Source of the DNA: CAZJLP01 sp964546955 | GTDB taxonomy: Bacteria > Verrucomicrobiota > Verrucomicrobiia > Opitutales > Opitutaceae | Reading direction: 5' to 3' | NCBI GenBank assembly: GCA_964546955.1 | Contig: CAZJLP010000022.1 | Coordinates: 15,334 to 79,333 of the forward strand | Length of the DNA: 64,000 nucleotides | In this document: one piece after another, positions 17,945 through 27,962 of the stretch | Layout of the letters: every line of letters begins with the position of its first letter | How positions within the stretch are numbered: position 1 is the first letter of the stretch | Program-made: the position numbers and the translations under genes | Notes under the pieces: model-generated | What the model was told of the DNA's origin: nothing | What the model saw: only the letters and a program-made list of their open reading frames with translations | Database searches by the model: none

Positions 17945-20900
17945 CTACGCGGTGGCCGGCGCAGGCTCGGTCGACGCGACCGCGGGGGCCGGCCCCGAAT
18001 TGGCCGAGCCCTGGTTCTGGCCCTGGCTCTTCGCACCGCGCACGGCGTCGGCAATGTTCTGCCCGTGCACTTCGGTATCTCCTCGGTCGTGATTGAAACG
18101 CATCGACACGGTTTTGGAGACACCGCGCTCTTCCATCGTCACACCGTAGATTGCATTGGCCGCCGCGACCGTGCGTTTGTTGTGGGTGATGATAATGAAC
18201 TGGCTCTCGTGCACGAACCGCTTGAGCAGGTCAGTGAACCGGCCGATGTTCGACTCGTCGAGCGGAGCATCAAGTTCGTCGAGCAAGCAGAACGGCGACG
18301 GCTTGACCATGTAGAGCGCGAACAGCAGCGCTACCGCGGTAAGCGTTTTCTGGCCGCCCGAAAGCAACGTGATACTCTTCAGCTTCGTCCCGGGAGGCTG
18401 GGCCGTGATCTCGATGCCGCTCTCGAGGGGATCCTCGGCCAGCACCAGTTCGAGCGCCGCCCGCCCGCCGCCGAACAACGTCGTAAAGGTGAACTCAAAA
18501 TTCTTTTTGATCTGTTCGAACGTGATCGCGAACTGCTGCTGGGACGTCTGGTTGATCTCGTCGATGGCCTTAAGCAATTCCACCTTCGAGTTCGTCAGAT
18601 CGTTGCTCTGCGCCTTGAGGAAGTCGAACCGCTGTTTGAGTTCCGCGTACTCCTCGATCGCCACGAGATTGACCGCTCCCATGCTCGAGAGCCGCTGCCG
18701 CAGGGCCTCGATCTCCACGCGAATCTCATCCCAATTGGTCTGATCCAGCGCCGCCAGATCGTCCGGGGTCGCCTCTCCCCGCTCCTTCTTCTTTTTCCGG
18801 CGGGATTTGGTCGCTTCGTTGGCTGCCTGCGTCGGCACTTCCGAGGCCGACTCTCCGGTGCCCGCCGAGCTCGACTCCGGCTTCTGGCTTCTGGTTTCCG
18901 GCGCCTGCGCTCCGGCCTCCGCGGCTTCGTCCTCGTCTTCATCCAAGTCGAGCGGCTTGACACCCTCAGGTTCGTCTTCGGAACGCCACAGCAGCAGCTT
19001 CCAATCGAGCGCCCCGATGTCGGCCTGGAATTCCCGCGAAACTTCCTCCGCGAGAAACTGCGCTCGGGCCCGATTTTCCGCCAACTTGACTTCGCACCGG
19101 CTGAATTCGCTTTGCGCGGCGTCAGCTTCGACGCGCAGGGCGTGTTGGGTGGATTCGACTCCGTTGATTTCGCGTTCGATCGCCACCAGCTCGCCGCGGA
19201 TCTGCTCCACCTGCTGCTGGGCCACGACCAATGTCTCCGCAATCTGCCCCGATCGGGCCCGTTTGCCGGCCGCCTCGCGCTCCAACTCCGCGACCTGTTC
19301 GGTCCAGACCTCGATCTCCTGCTGCCGCTGGACGAGGAGTTCGCCCAATTGGCCGCGGCGCCGCTGCATGTCGGCGATCCCCCGGTCCAGAACTTCGACT
19401 TTCTGCCGGCGCTCGGCCAGCTCGAGACGGGCCTGAGCCAGCGTCTCCCGCTTGACCTCGCGCTCCGTGCGCACTTCCACAATCCGTGTATCGAGCTGCT
19501 GTATACGCGCCCGGCCGGTTTTCACCGCCTCGTCCGCCTGCGCGAGCTGCCCGTGCGACTTCTCCCAGCGGGCCTGGGCCTCGTTGCGGGCCGCCTCGAG
19601 GGAAAGCACTTCCTTTTCCATTCGCGCCAGTCGCTGCGCCACCTCGTCGACCGAGCGCTGGGCGTTGCGCTGCTCCGCCTGCACCGCCGCGACCTGCTGG
19701 GTCGCCGCGAGCACGTCGGCCCGCCTCTGCTCCAGCGCGGCCTCCGCTTCGGCCAGGCGGGCGCTGAGGCCATCGATCAACGCCTTCTGGTCGTCGTGCA
19801 GCTTTTGATCCTCGACCAACGCCTTGCCCGTTTCGCGCAGGTCGATCTCGCGCTGCACGATGCTGTTCGCCGGCTTCTTCGAGTGACCGCCGAAAACCAG
19901 CCCGCGCCGATCCACCACTTCGCCTTTGCGCGTCACCACCGTGAGGAAATCGAACTGCGGATTGCCTTTCCAATAGTCGAGGAAGGCGTTGAGGTCGTCC
20001 GCCACGTAACACGCGCCGAGGAGGCTGAAAGCCGGATGCGCGGGATCGGCGCCGTTCAAAATGGTCGACGCCGGCAGGAGGAACGACGGCAGACCCTCGC
20101 GGTTGGCCTCCGACGGCGCGCGCCGGACTTCTCCCACCTGCAGGCACACGCTGCCGACCTGATCCGCTTCAAGTTGCGCGAGAATCTTCTGCGCGACCGG
20201 CAGCTCAGCCACCGAAATCGCCTCGACCGCGGAACCGAGCAATGCCTCCAGCGCCTTGCCGTACTCCGGCTTCACTTCGAGCCCCAGGGTGATCGGGCTC
20301 GGTTTACGTCCGTCCAGAATTCCGTCGAGACGACCCTGCAGCAGGGCCTTGGCACCCTCGCCGAAACCTTCCCATTTCTCCTGCAACTGCTGGAGGAGTT
20401 TCAACCGGGCGGTCCGCTGGGCGAGCTGCCGGTCGATATCCTGCAGTTTTCGCTGGGCGTCGCGGAATTCGCGCGTGAGATCCGCGATCGACTGCTGGGC
20501 CTGGGTGGATTCCTGATGCGAACGAGCCTTCGCTCCGAGTGCTTCCTCCACCCGCGCTTCGAGCTCGGCCACCACTTGCGCGGCGGCGGACTGCTGCTGG
20601 CGCACGCCCTCGATCTCCTGCACGAGGGAATCGTGCCGGTGAACGCTCGTTTTTTGATCCACCTCGTAACTCGAACATTCGGTCCGCAGCCGGGCCACCG
20701 TGCTCTCGAGCGTGAGCAAATCGAACTTCGCCTGCTGCAGCTCCTGTTCGAGCTTGCTCAGTTCCCCTTCCACCACCGCCACTTCGCGGTTGCGATTCTG
20801 GAAAACGGCGTCGGAGGTGCCGAGGAGCGTCAGCTGCTCCTCCTTGTCGTGCGCCCCGCTGTCCACCTGGGCGGACAGTTCGCGCAATTGCATGTCGAGT

Positions 20901-21880
20901 TCGCCGAGATTGTCCCGCGACGATTCGAGGCGGTCCTGCAATCCGCTGCGCTTGATCTGGGCCAGATTGGCGGCGTTTTCCGACTGCTCTTTTTCCGAGC
21001 GCAGGTCAAAAACGGCCTGCTGCGCGTCCTGGACGCGTTGATTCAGGCGGGAGCGCTCGGCCTTGCGCGATTCGAGGGCCTGGTTCTGCTCCTCGAAGCG
21101 GGCGCGGCGTGTCTCGGCTTCCGTGCGCAACGCGCTCACCCGGCTGTCGAGGTCGGCCAGCGTGGCGGAGAGCGTGCCGTACTGTTGGGCTGAATACGCA
21201 AGGGCCAGGTGGCGCAGGCGGAAACTCAGGCGCTTGTAGCGCATTGCCTTCGAAGCCTGCCGTCGGAGGCTGCCGATCTGCCGACCCACTTCACCGATCA
21301 CGTCCGCCACGCGGGCGAGGTTCTGGTCGGTCAACGCGAGTTTTTGCAGCGCCTCGCGCCGCTGGCTCTTGTACTTCGTGATGCCGGCCGCTTCCTCGAA
21401 GACCGCGCGGCGCTCTTCCGGTTTGGAGGACAGGATCTGGTCGATCTGGCCCTGGGCCATGATCGAGTAGGACGTCCGCCCAATGCCGGTGTCCATGAAA
21501 AGCTTGTGGATGTCTTTGAGGCGGCAGGGCTGGCCGTTGAAGAAATACTCGCTCTGACCGTCGCGGTACACGCGACGCATGATCTCGATTTCGTGAAATT
21601 CGCTGCCCAGCTGCTTCTCGCACTCGGTCAGGAGCAGCGAGACCTCGCACATCTGAGCCGGCTTGCGGGTATCGGCCCCCTCGAAAATCACGTCCTGCAT
21701 CTTGCCGCCGCGCAGCGCCTTGGCGCTCTGCTCGCCGAGCACCCAGCGGATCGAATCGGCGATGTTGGACTTGCCGCAGCCGTTCGGCCCAACCACGGCA
21801 GTGACGCCCGGCTCGAATCGCAACGTGGAGGGATCGGCAAAAGATTTGAAACCGTGCAGCTTGAGCGCCTTGAGATACAT
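17945..21880 (-). CDS. smc: Chromosome segregation ATPase SMC
   Basis: About 1,311 residues from the ATG at 21880 (MYLKALKLHGFKSFADPS), the canonical SMC start; the open frame upstream is spurious. Walker A is GPNGCGKSN (about residues 30-38), followed by long coiled coils around a hinge at roughly 520-690. The signature LLSGGQKTL and Walker B LLDELDAPLDE lie near the C-terminus. The protein is longer than a usual bacterial SMC of about 1,150-1,200 residues. Extra sequence lies in an acidic, then Ser/Ala/Lys-rich insert (about residues 970-1040; EDEDEAAEAGA ... RRKKKKERG) and in a Gln/Ala/Pro tail. It condenses and segregates chromosomes with ScpAB, neither of which is here. Confidence 0.95.
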   Translation of the reverse strand: MYLKALKLHGFKSFADPSTLRFEPGVTAVVGPNGCGKSNIADSIRWVLGEQSAKALRGGKMQDVIFEGADTRKPAQMCEVSLLLTECEKQLGSEFHEIEIMRRVYRDGQSEYFFNGQPCRLKDIHKLFMDTGIGRTSYSIMAQGQIDQILSSKPEERRAVFEEAAGITKYKSQRREALQKLALTDQNLARVADVIGEVGRQIGSLRRQASKAMRYKRLSFRLRHLALAYSAQQYGTLSATLADLDSRVSALRTEAETRRARFEEQNQALESRKAERSRLNQRVQDAQQAVFDLRSEKEQSENAANLAQIKRSGLQDRLESSRDNLGELDMQLRELSAQVDSGAHDKEEQLTLLGTSDAVFQNRNREVAVVEGELSKLEQELQQAKFDLLTLESTVARLRTECSSYEVDQKTSVHRHDSLVQEIEGVRQQQSAAAQVVAELEARVEEALGAKARSHQESTQAQQSIADLTREFRDAQRKLQDIDRQLAQRTARLKLLQQLQEKWEGFGEGAKALLQGRLDGILDGRKPSPITLGLEVKPEYGKALEALLGSAVEAISVAELPVAQKILAQLEADQVGSVCLQVGEVRRAPSEANREGLPSFLLPASTILNGADPAHPAFSLLGACYVADDLNAFLDYWKGNPQFDFLTVVTRKGEVVDRRGLVFGGHSKKPANSIVQREIDLRETGKALVEDQKLHDDQKALIDGLSARLAEAEAALEQRRADVLAATQQVAAVQAEQRNAQRSVDEVAQRLARMEKEVLSLEAARNEAQARWEKSHGQLAQADEAVKTGRARIQQLDTRIVEVRTEREVKRETLAQARLELAERRQKVEVLDRGIADMQRRRGQLGELLVQRQQEIEVWTEQVAELEREAAGKRARSGQIAETLVVAQQQVEQIRGELVAIEREINGVESTQHALRVEADAAQSEFSRCEVKLAENRARAQFLAEEVSREFQADIGALDWKLLLWRSEDEPEGVKPLDLDEDEDEAAEAGAQAPETRSQKPESSSAGTGESASEVPTQAANEATKSRRKKKKERGEATPDDLAALDQTNWDEIRVEIEALRQRLSSMGAVNLVAIEEYAELKQRFDFLKAQSNDLTNSKVELLKAIDEINQTSQQQFAITFEQIKKNFEFTFTTLFGGGRAALELVLAEDPLESGIEITAQPPGTKLKSITLLSGGQKTLTAVALLFALYMVKPSPFCLLDELDAPLDESNIGRFTDLLKRFVHESQFIIITHNKRTVAAANAIYGVTMEERGVSKTVSMRFNHDRGDTEVHGQNIADAVRGAKSQGQNQGSANSGPAPAVASTEPAPATA
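18872..18920. repeat. Heptanucleotide tandem repeat inside smc
   Basis: Seven consecutive 7-mers can be read in step on the plus strand: CGACTCC, GGCTTCT, GGCTTCT, GGTTTCC, GGCGCCT, GCGCTCC and GGCCTCC. They encode, on the minus strand, the repetitive ETRSQKPE-type part of the SMC insert (about residues 987-1003). Intergenic 7-mer tracts elsewhere in the window have the same design. Confidence 0.6.
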
Positions 21881-21983
21881 GAAAAGAGCGCGGAAGTTGA
21901 GAGGGGCGTTCAGTGCGCCGCAATGGGAAAAAATTTCCAGTTGTTCACGGGTTGTCCACAAGCGGCCGACGGCCGTTTGTATC

Positions 21984-22120
21984 CCAGATCTCAAATCTCA
22001 AATTTTGGAGCTCAGGACATGACGACTTCAGCGCTCTGATGAATGCAAGCCGCCCATCGCAGGTCAGCAGCCGCGCGCCTACGAATCCGTTCTTAAATCT
22101 GAGATTTGAGATCTGGAATG
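21984..22120. repeat. Pair of inverted heptamer tracts between smc and the PAS kinase
   Basis: CCAGATC, TCAAATC, TCAAATT (21984-22004) and TTAAATC, TGAGATT, TGAGATC, TGGAATG (22093-22120) are 7-bp-periodic. They are inverted copies of each other: CAGATCTCAAATCTCA against TGAGATTTGAGATCTG. About 88 bp separate them. They could form a long hairpin in the smc leader. Confidence 0.6.
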
Positions 22121-22137
22121 ACGGCGGATGAGCTCGC

Positions 22138-24615
22138 TCATCTGCCGTCCAGGCAGTCCCTCACCCGTTGAAGAAAGACTCCCACCCCGAAAGGTTTTTC
22201 GAGGAAATTGGCGGTGCTGCGGAAGGGGGAGGCGGTGCCGAGCACTTCATCGGAATAACCGCTGCAATAGATCACTTTCAGGTCGGGGCGATCCATGCGG
22301 AATCGATCGATCATCTCCCGGCCGGAGAGCCCCCCTGGCATGACCATATCCGTGACCACCAGCGCAATCTGATCCCGATGCTGCGCCCAGACTTCCATCG
22401 CCGCCGCGCCGGAGATCGCCGCGTAGACCCGATAGCCGTGACGTTCCAAAAGACGTAGCATCAAACGGCGGACCTCCGTTTCGTCCTCCACCAGAAGAAC
22501 GGTTTCGGTGCCGGTCGGCATTTGAATCCGACTGCCTGGCGCCTTCGCCACGGTGGAAGTAGGCCTGCCCAGCCGGGGGAAATACAAATGGAATACCGTG
22601 CCCGCGCCCATCTTGCTGTCGACCGCGATCCAGCCGTGGTGCTGCTCCACGATTCCGAACACCGTGGCGAGTCCGAGGCCCGTGCCTTTGCCGACCTCCT
22701 TTGTGGTGTAGAAAGGCTCGAAAATATGCGGGAGGTGTTCGGGGGCGATTCCGCTGCCGGTATCGCTCACACTCAGGCGGACAAATTCACCCGGGCGGGC
22801 CCTCGCATCGCTTTGCGCCTCGCGTTCATCCAGCTGGACGAGTTGCGTCTCGATCACGAGGCGGCCGCCTTTCTGCATGGCGTCGCGCGAGTTGACGACC
22901 AGGTTCATGAGCGCCTGCTCCATCATTCCGGGATCGGCATGGATCGGAGCACCTCCGGAGGAATAGCGGTTTTCCAGCGTGATGTGCTCGCCGATGAGCC
23001 GCTGAAACATCTTCGTCATGGTCGCGACGATTTCGTTCAGATCCAAGTCCTTGGGTTGAATCGGCTGCCGCCGGCTGAAGGTGAGGAGCTGACGCGTGAG
23101 ATTCGCCGCCCGTTCCGTCGCGCGGAAGCTTTCGTCCAGCGCCGACGACTGCTCGGGCGGGCTCAATTGACCCGTTCGAACGAATGACAAATTGCCCTGG
23201 ATGACGGTCAGTAGGTTGTTGAAGTCGTGCGCGATCCCGCCAGCGAGCTGACCGAAGGCCTCCATTTTTTGCGCCTGGAGGAATTGCTCTTCGAGCCGCT
23301 TGCGTTCGGAGATGTCGGTCATCGCTCCGATCATCCGCCCCGGCCGTCCCAGATCGTCGTAGAAGGTATAACGCCGGTCGATGACCGTCGAAAACTGCCC
23401 GTCGCTGCGCTGAAATCGATATTCGTCGGACCACAGCTCTCGGCGGCCCTGCAGCGCCGAGGTCATGCTGTCCAGGATGCGCTTGCGATCGTCCGGATGA
23501 ATGTGCTCGGCCCACCACTTCTCGTCCGTCGCGACCCGCTCTTTTCCACAGTAAAGCGTCTGGTAGGTTTCGTTGTGCCAGACCTCACCGGTCCGGAGAT
23601 CGCAATCGTAGATGGCGTCGCGCGTAGCGAGCGCCATGTAACGGAAGCGTTCCTCCGCGCTGCGCAGCGCTTCTTCCACGTTTTTGCGCTCCGTGATGTC
23701 CTCGTAAGTGCCAAGCACGCCGATGGGACGTCCGTCCTTGTCAAAGAGTGGCACCTTGCTCGTGCGCAGCCAGCGCTTCTCGCCGTCTTGCCCCACCTGC
23801 GGTTCTTCGTAGTTCAGCTTCGCCTGACCGAGCTCGATTACACGGCGATCGTCCGCTCGATAGATATCGGCCGTCGCTGCGGAAGCGGTGTCGTAATCGG
23901 TTTTTCCAACAATCTCGTTTGGATCCGAATAGCCGGCATCCTGAGCGAGCGGCTTATTGCATCCGAGGTACACCGAATCGATGTCCTTCCAGAAAACACG
24001 CTGTGGAATGGTATCGAGGATCGACCGCAACATCTGGCGGGAGCCAAACAGCTCCTCCTGCACCCGCTTGCGTTCCGTGATGTTGCGAACAATGACAATG
24101 ACTTGGTTATCCAGCACGGGAGCGAGGCGCGCCTCGTAAAAAAAGTCTTCGGAGCCGTGTTTGACCGAGTACTCGACGTTGACGACGTTTTTGGTCGCGG
24201 AAACCTGCGCTATCGCCTCGCGCAGCCACGGACTGTGCTCCGGCAGCGCCAAGTCCAGCTGCTTACCGATCAGCTCAGCGGGAGCTCGGACCAAATCCCC
24301 TGTCGTACCCGCCTTGAAATCGAGGATCACTCCGTCTTCATGCAGCCGGAAGAGCATGTCGGGAATGGCGCCGAAAACCGCGCGCATCTCGGAATTCGCG
24401 CGATACAGCTCATGCGAACTGAGCTCCAGGCAGCGTTCCAGCATCCCGCGATCGGCATCGTAATTCCCATAAGCTTGGTCGACCGCCTCGACAAACGCTT
24501 GGACCTGAGGAGGCAGATCGGCGGCGGGCCCAAAATACCGTTCGAGCTGCCGGGCCAACAAGCTATGAAAGGCTTTGCCGACCGGATTATTGGCTGCTGC
24601 GGCGCGCTCGCTCAT
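22138..24615 (-). CDS. PAS-domain hybrid sensor histidine kinase with C-terminal receiver
   Basis: This 825-residue protein has no signal or TM segment, so it is cytoplasmic. After an N-terminal helical region come three PAS/PAC units (about residues 75-185, 190-310 and 315-440), each ending in a DITERK/DISERK linker. The H-box is LAGGIAHDFNNLL (phospho-His about 465), and the ATPase domain has NSRDAM, DTGSGI and GKGTGLGLATV. The receiver (about 700-825) has phospho-Asp in VVTDMVMPGG. The IAHDFNN H-box marks the family without strict dimerisation pairing. No output gene is adjacent, so its partner is unknown. Confidence 0.92.
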   Translation of the reverse strand: MSERAAAANNPVGKAFHSLLARQLERYFGPAADLPPQVQAFVEAVDQAYGNYDADRGMLERCLELSSHELYRANSEMRAVFGAIPDMLFRLHEDGVILDFKAGTTGDLVRAPAELIGKQLDLALPEHSPWLREAIAQVSATKNVVNVEYSVKHGSEDFFYEARLAPVLDNQVIVIVRNITERKRVQEELFGSRQMLRSILDTIPQRVFWKDIDSVYLGCNKPLAQDAGYSDPNEIVGKTDYDTASAATADIYRADDRRVIELGQAKLNYEEPQVGQDGEKRWLRTSKVPLFDKDGRPIGVLGTYEDITERKNVEEALRSAEERFRYMALATRDAIYDCDLRTGEVWHNETYQTLYCGKERVATDEKWWAEHIHPDDRKRILDSMTSALQGRRELWSDEYRFQRSDGQFSTVIDRRYTFYDDLGRPGRMIGAMTDISERKRLEEQFLQAQKMEAFGQLAGGIAHDFNNLLTVIQGNLSFVRTGQLSPPEQSSALDESFRATERAANLTRQLLTFSRRQPIQPKDLDLNEIVATMTKMFQRLIGEHITLENRYSSGGAPIHADPGMMEQALMNLVVNSRDAMQKGGRLVIETQLVQLDEREAQSDARARPGEFVRLSVSDTGSGIAPEHLPHIFEPFYTTKEVGKGTGLGLATVFGIVEQHHGWIAVDSKMGAGTVFHLYFPRLGRPTSTVAKAPGSRIQMPTGTETVLLVEDETEVRRLMLRLLERHGYRVYAAISGAAAMEVWAQHRDQIALVVTDMVMPGGLSGREMIDRFRMDRPDLKVIYCSGYSDEVLGTASPFRSTANFLEKPFGVGVFLQRVRDCLDGR

Positions 24616-25059
24616 AGCCGGAATAGCGAGGTTTTCCCGGTATTATGACATGCACAGGCCAAGCCAGCCGCCGCGGGTAGACCAGCGACGAACCGAGATA
24701 ACAGCTCGTGGGTAAAAGGGTAAGCAAGAGACATTGCCCTGGGGCAGCATCGGCACACCCCTGCGCCCGCTGAAGGCAATAACACCCCCACATTGGGGGT
24801 ACTGCGCGGAGCGCCGTTGTGCGCCGTCATTTCCGGCCTCAATCGGCCGCCCACCTCGCTTATTTGTTGCTCTGAAGTCTCTTACAATTCAATGAAAGGA
24901 AGGTGTTTACCTGTCCCGCACGTGCGTCAATTGTCCATGGGCTCGTTCGGGCAGTTTGAGGTAGCGCGCTCACGGGACTGTCACCCCAAAAACACATTGT
25001 GATGTGCGCGCCAATACCTTGGCATCTTTATCCCCATCACCCTCCCCTGATACTGCATC
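24616..25059. other. 444-bp gene-free region upstream of the GH95 gene
   Basis: No coding frame here looks real. Two symmetric elements stand out: a hairpin ACCCCCA-CAT-TGGGGGT (24784-24800) and a perfect 10-bp palindrome CGCACGTGCG (24917-24926). The latter lies 134 bp before the GH95 start. The palindrome has the size and symmetry of a LacI-family operator core, and a LacI gene lies downstream of GH95, but binding is only a guess. Confidence 0.35.
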
Positions 25060-27762
25060 ATGGTTTTTGCCTCTCTTCCGTCGTTTTCGCTCAACGGCTA
25101 TGCCCTTTCTTTGCGTTTACCCGTCGCCACGTTGCGGGTCTTCGCGATGAGCGCGGCCTTTATCGGCACTGCCGCGTTTGCCGCGGGAGCCCGCCCCGAA
25201 AACACGTCGGAGCTCACGCTCTGGTATGAGAAGCCAGCCGCGCGCTGGGAGGAGGCGCTCCCGCTCGGAAATGGACGTCTCGGCGCGATGGTGTTCGGCG
25301 GAGTTGAAAGCGAGCACCTCCAACTGAACGAAAACACGCTCTATTCGGGCGAACCCCCCGCGGACCTCCGCTCCGTGCGCACAACCAAGGATTTTGACAA
25401 GGTCCTCGGCCTCCTGAAGGAGGGCAAATATGCCCAAGTCGACACTTACGTAACCAAAAACTGGCTCGGCCGTGTGCAGCAGTCCTATCAACCCCTGGGC
25501 GATCTTTATCTCGATATCGAAGGAAAAGGCGCGACCACCGAGTTCAAGCGCTGGCTCGACATCACCACCGCCACGGCAGGTGTCAGCTATGTGCGGGACG
25601 GCGTGACCTTTTCGCGGGAGATTTTCGCGAGCCACCCAGACCAGGTGATTGTCGTTCGTCTTTCGGCCAGCAAGCCCGGTGCGCTTTCGTTCAAAGTTCG
25701 GATGACTTCGGTCCACCCGACGGCCGCGTCCCGTTTGGAAGGACAGGTCACGGCGCTGCGCGGCCAAGTCCCGGGATTCGTCCTTCGCCGCACGCTCGAC
25801 CTCGTCGAACAGAATGGCGAGACCTGGAAATACCCGTACCACTGGGACGAACAGGGCAAACGGCGTCCGGGAGCTCAACAAGCGCTTTATGGGAAGCTCG
25901 TCGATGAGCGCGGGATGCGTTTCGAAAGCCGGGTCGAAGTGGCCGCGGAAGGAGCCAAGTTCGAGAGCGAAGGCGGCGTCCTGCGAGTGACCGGCGCCAC
26001 CGAGGCCGTCCTCCGGTTGTCTGCCGGGACCAGTTTCAACGGTTTTGAACAAAGTCCCTCGCGCAACGGCCTGGACCCCTCGGTACGCGCAAAGAAGGAC
26101 CTCGAGGCGGTCTCGAAGAAAAGTTTTACCGAGTTGCGCGAGCGCCACGTCGCCGACTACCGCAAGTTCTTCGATCGCGTGCACCTGAAGCTCGCGGGAA
26201 ACCCAGCGAAGGAAGCGCTGCCGACGGCGGACCGCGTCGCGAAGTACGGCGACGGCGGCGACCCGGCGCTGGCCACTCTCCTTTTTCAGTATGGGCGCTA
26301 CCTCATGATCGCCGGTTCACGCCCGGGAGGCCAGCCCATGAATCTGCAGGGCATCTGGAACGACAAGGTCATCCCGCCGTGGGCCTCCGCGTACACCGTG
26401 AACATCAACCTGGAGATGAATTATTGGCCCGCTGAGCCGGCAAATCTGCCGGAACTGCACGAGCCCCTGTTCCGGCTCATCCGCGAAGCGGCGGCGAATG
26501 GCGTGGGCACCGCGCGCGACATGTACAACCGGCGCGGCTGGGTGGCGCACCACAATGTCACGATCTGGCGGGATACCTATCCCGTCGACGGTCAGGCCCG
26601 CGCCGCATACTGGCCGATGTCGGCCCCTTGGCTTTGCAGCCACCTGTGGGAACATTATCTTTTCAGCGGCGACCGCGAATTCCTCGCGAACGTCGCCTAT
26701 CCGGCGATGAAGGGCGCGGCCGAGTTCCTCGCGGACTGGCTCATCGAGTACAAGGACGGCACACTCGTCACCCCGATCGGCGGTTCGCCGGAAAATCGCT
26801 TCAAGACGCCAGACGGCCAGATTGCCTCTCTGAGCATGGGTCCGACCATGGATATGGCGCTGGTTCGCGAAACGTTCTCGCGCGTGATCGAAGCAAGCGA
26901 GTTGCTCGGCCGCGACGAAGAACTCCGAAAGGAGCTCGCGGACAAGCTCGCCCGTTTGACGCCCTACCGAATCGGCGCGCGCGGACAATTGCAGGAATGG
27001 ATCGAGGACTGGGATGAGCCGGAGCCCGATCATCGTCACGTGTCGCACCTGTATGGGCTCCATCCCGGAAACCAGATCAACGTTGACACCACACCGGAAC
27101 TTTTCGCGGCCGCCCGACGCACGTTGGAGCTCCGCGGCGATGCCGCCACCGGCTGGTCGATGGGCTGGAAGATCAATTTCTGGGCCCGCCTGCTCGATGG
27201 CGACCACGCCCATCTGATCGTGAAAAACCTCTTCAGCCTGGTCGACACGGGTGAAGTGGTGATGAAAGGCGGCGGCCTGTATCCAAATCTCCTGGACGCT
27301 CATCCTCCGTTTCAGATCGACGGCAATTTCGGCTACACCGCGGGCATTGCGGAAATGCTCGTTCAAAGCCATGCCGGAGTGCTCCACCTCCTCCCCGCCC
27401 TCCCCTCGGCGTGGAGCACAGGCGAGGTCAAGGGGCTCCGCGCTCGCGGCGGCTTCGAAGTCGACCTGGCCTGGGAAAAAGGAAAGCTGACAAAGGCCGT
27501 TATCCGTTCGAAGCTCGGCGGCGTTTGCCGGGTGCGCACCCCCGGTCCGATCAAGATCGACGGCGCGGACGCCAAACCCCCGACCGGCCCCAACCGCAAT
27601 CTTTACTACCGTACCATCAACGCAGGAACCCCCAAGATCGCCGAAAAAGCGACCATGGGGGCCCCCCACCCCCCCCCAGCGCCTACCACGGAAATCGAAA
27701 CGACCGCCCGCCGCGCGTACCTCCGCACCCCCCCCCGCCCCCCCTCATCACGAACACAGAAC
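25060..27762 (+). CDS. GH95 alpha-L-fucosidase-like glycosidase, 3' end damaged at assembly gap
   Basis: About 900 residues are readable. After a possible signal segment (AMSAAFIGTAAFAAGARP) comes the GH95 N-terminal beta-domain (LWYEKPAARWEEALPLGNGRLGAMV, NENTLYSGEPP). The catalytic (alpha/alpha)6 barrel follows with LQGIWND, the paired Asn of VNINLEMNYWPAE, HHNVTIWRDTYP, HVSHLYGLHPGNQI and FQIDGNFGYTAGIAEM. The family hydrolyses alpha-1,2-fucosides or alpha-galactosides. Beyond about 27650 the sequence falls into C homopolymers and proline-rich nonsense and then 10 N. The true C-terminus is probably frameshifted by sequencing error and lost. Confidence 0.88.
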
Positions 27763-27772
27763 NNNNNNNNNN
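27763..27772. other. Assembly gap (10 N)
   Basis: Ten Ns follow C-rich homopolymers at 27657-27746 that look like base-calling errors. The frame of the GH95 gene cannot be trusted across it, and the true gap length is unknown. The 190 bp between the gap and the LacI gene show no gene. Confidence 0.95.
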
Positions 27773-27962
27773 ACCGGCACGCAGTAATCACGAACTCATT
27801 ACCCCAATCGCTGGCGCGTAATCCACACCCCGCGCGCCCGCCGTCTGACGCCCCTCGCGCAAGCGAGAAAGGCCGCCCCCTCTGTGCGGACGAGAGCAAA
27901 TTGCTCCCGCCCCGGGCGGAGCCTGCGCGTCAGGCATCCTCCGACGGCAGACACTCCCCACG

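Noticed and set aside
17399..21193. Very long open frame on the plus strand opposite smc
   Set aside because: Its protein is Arg/Leu/His-rich with no domain, and smc on the other strand is certain. It is a by-product of GC-rich codon use.
27657..27746. Phase-variable poly-C tracts in GH95
   Set aside because: They sit beside an N gap at a contig edge, several in a row, in a region with lost protein similarity, so error is more likely.
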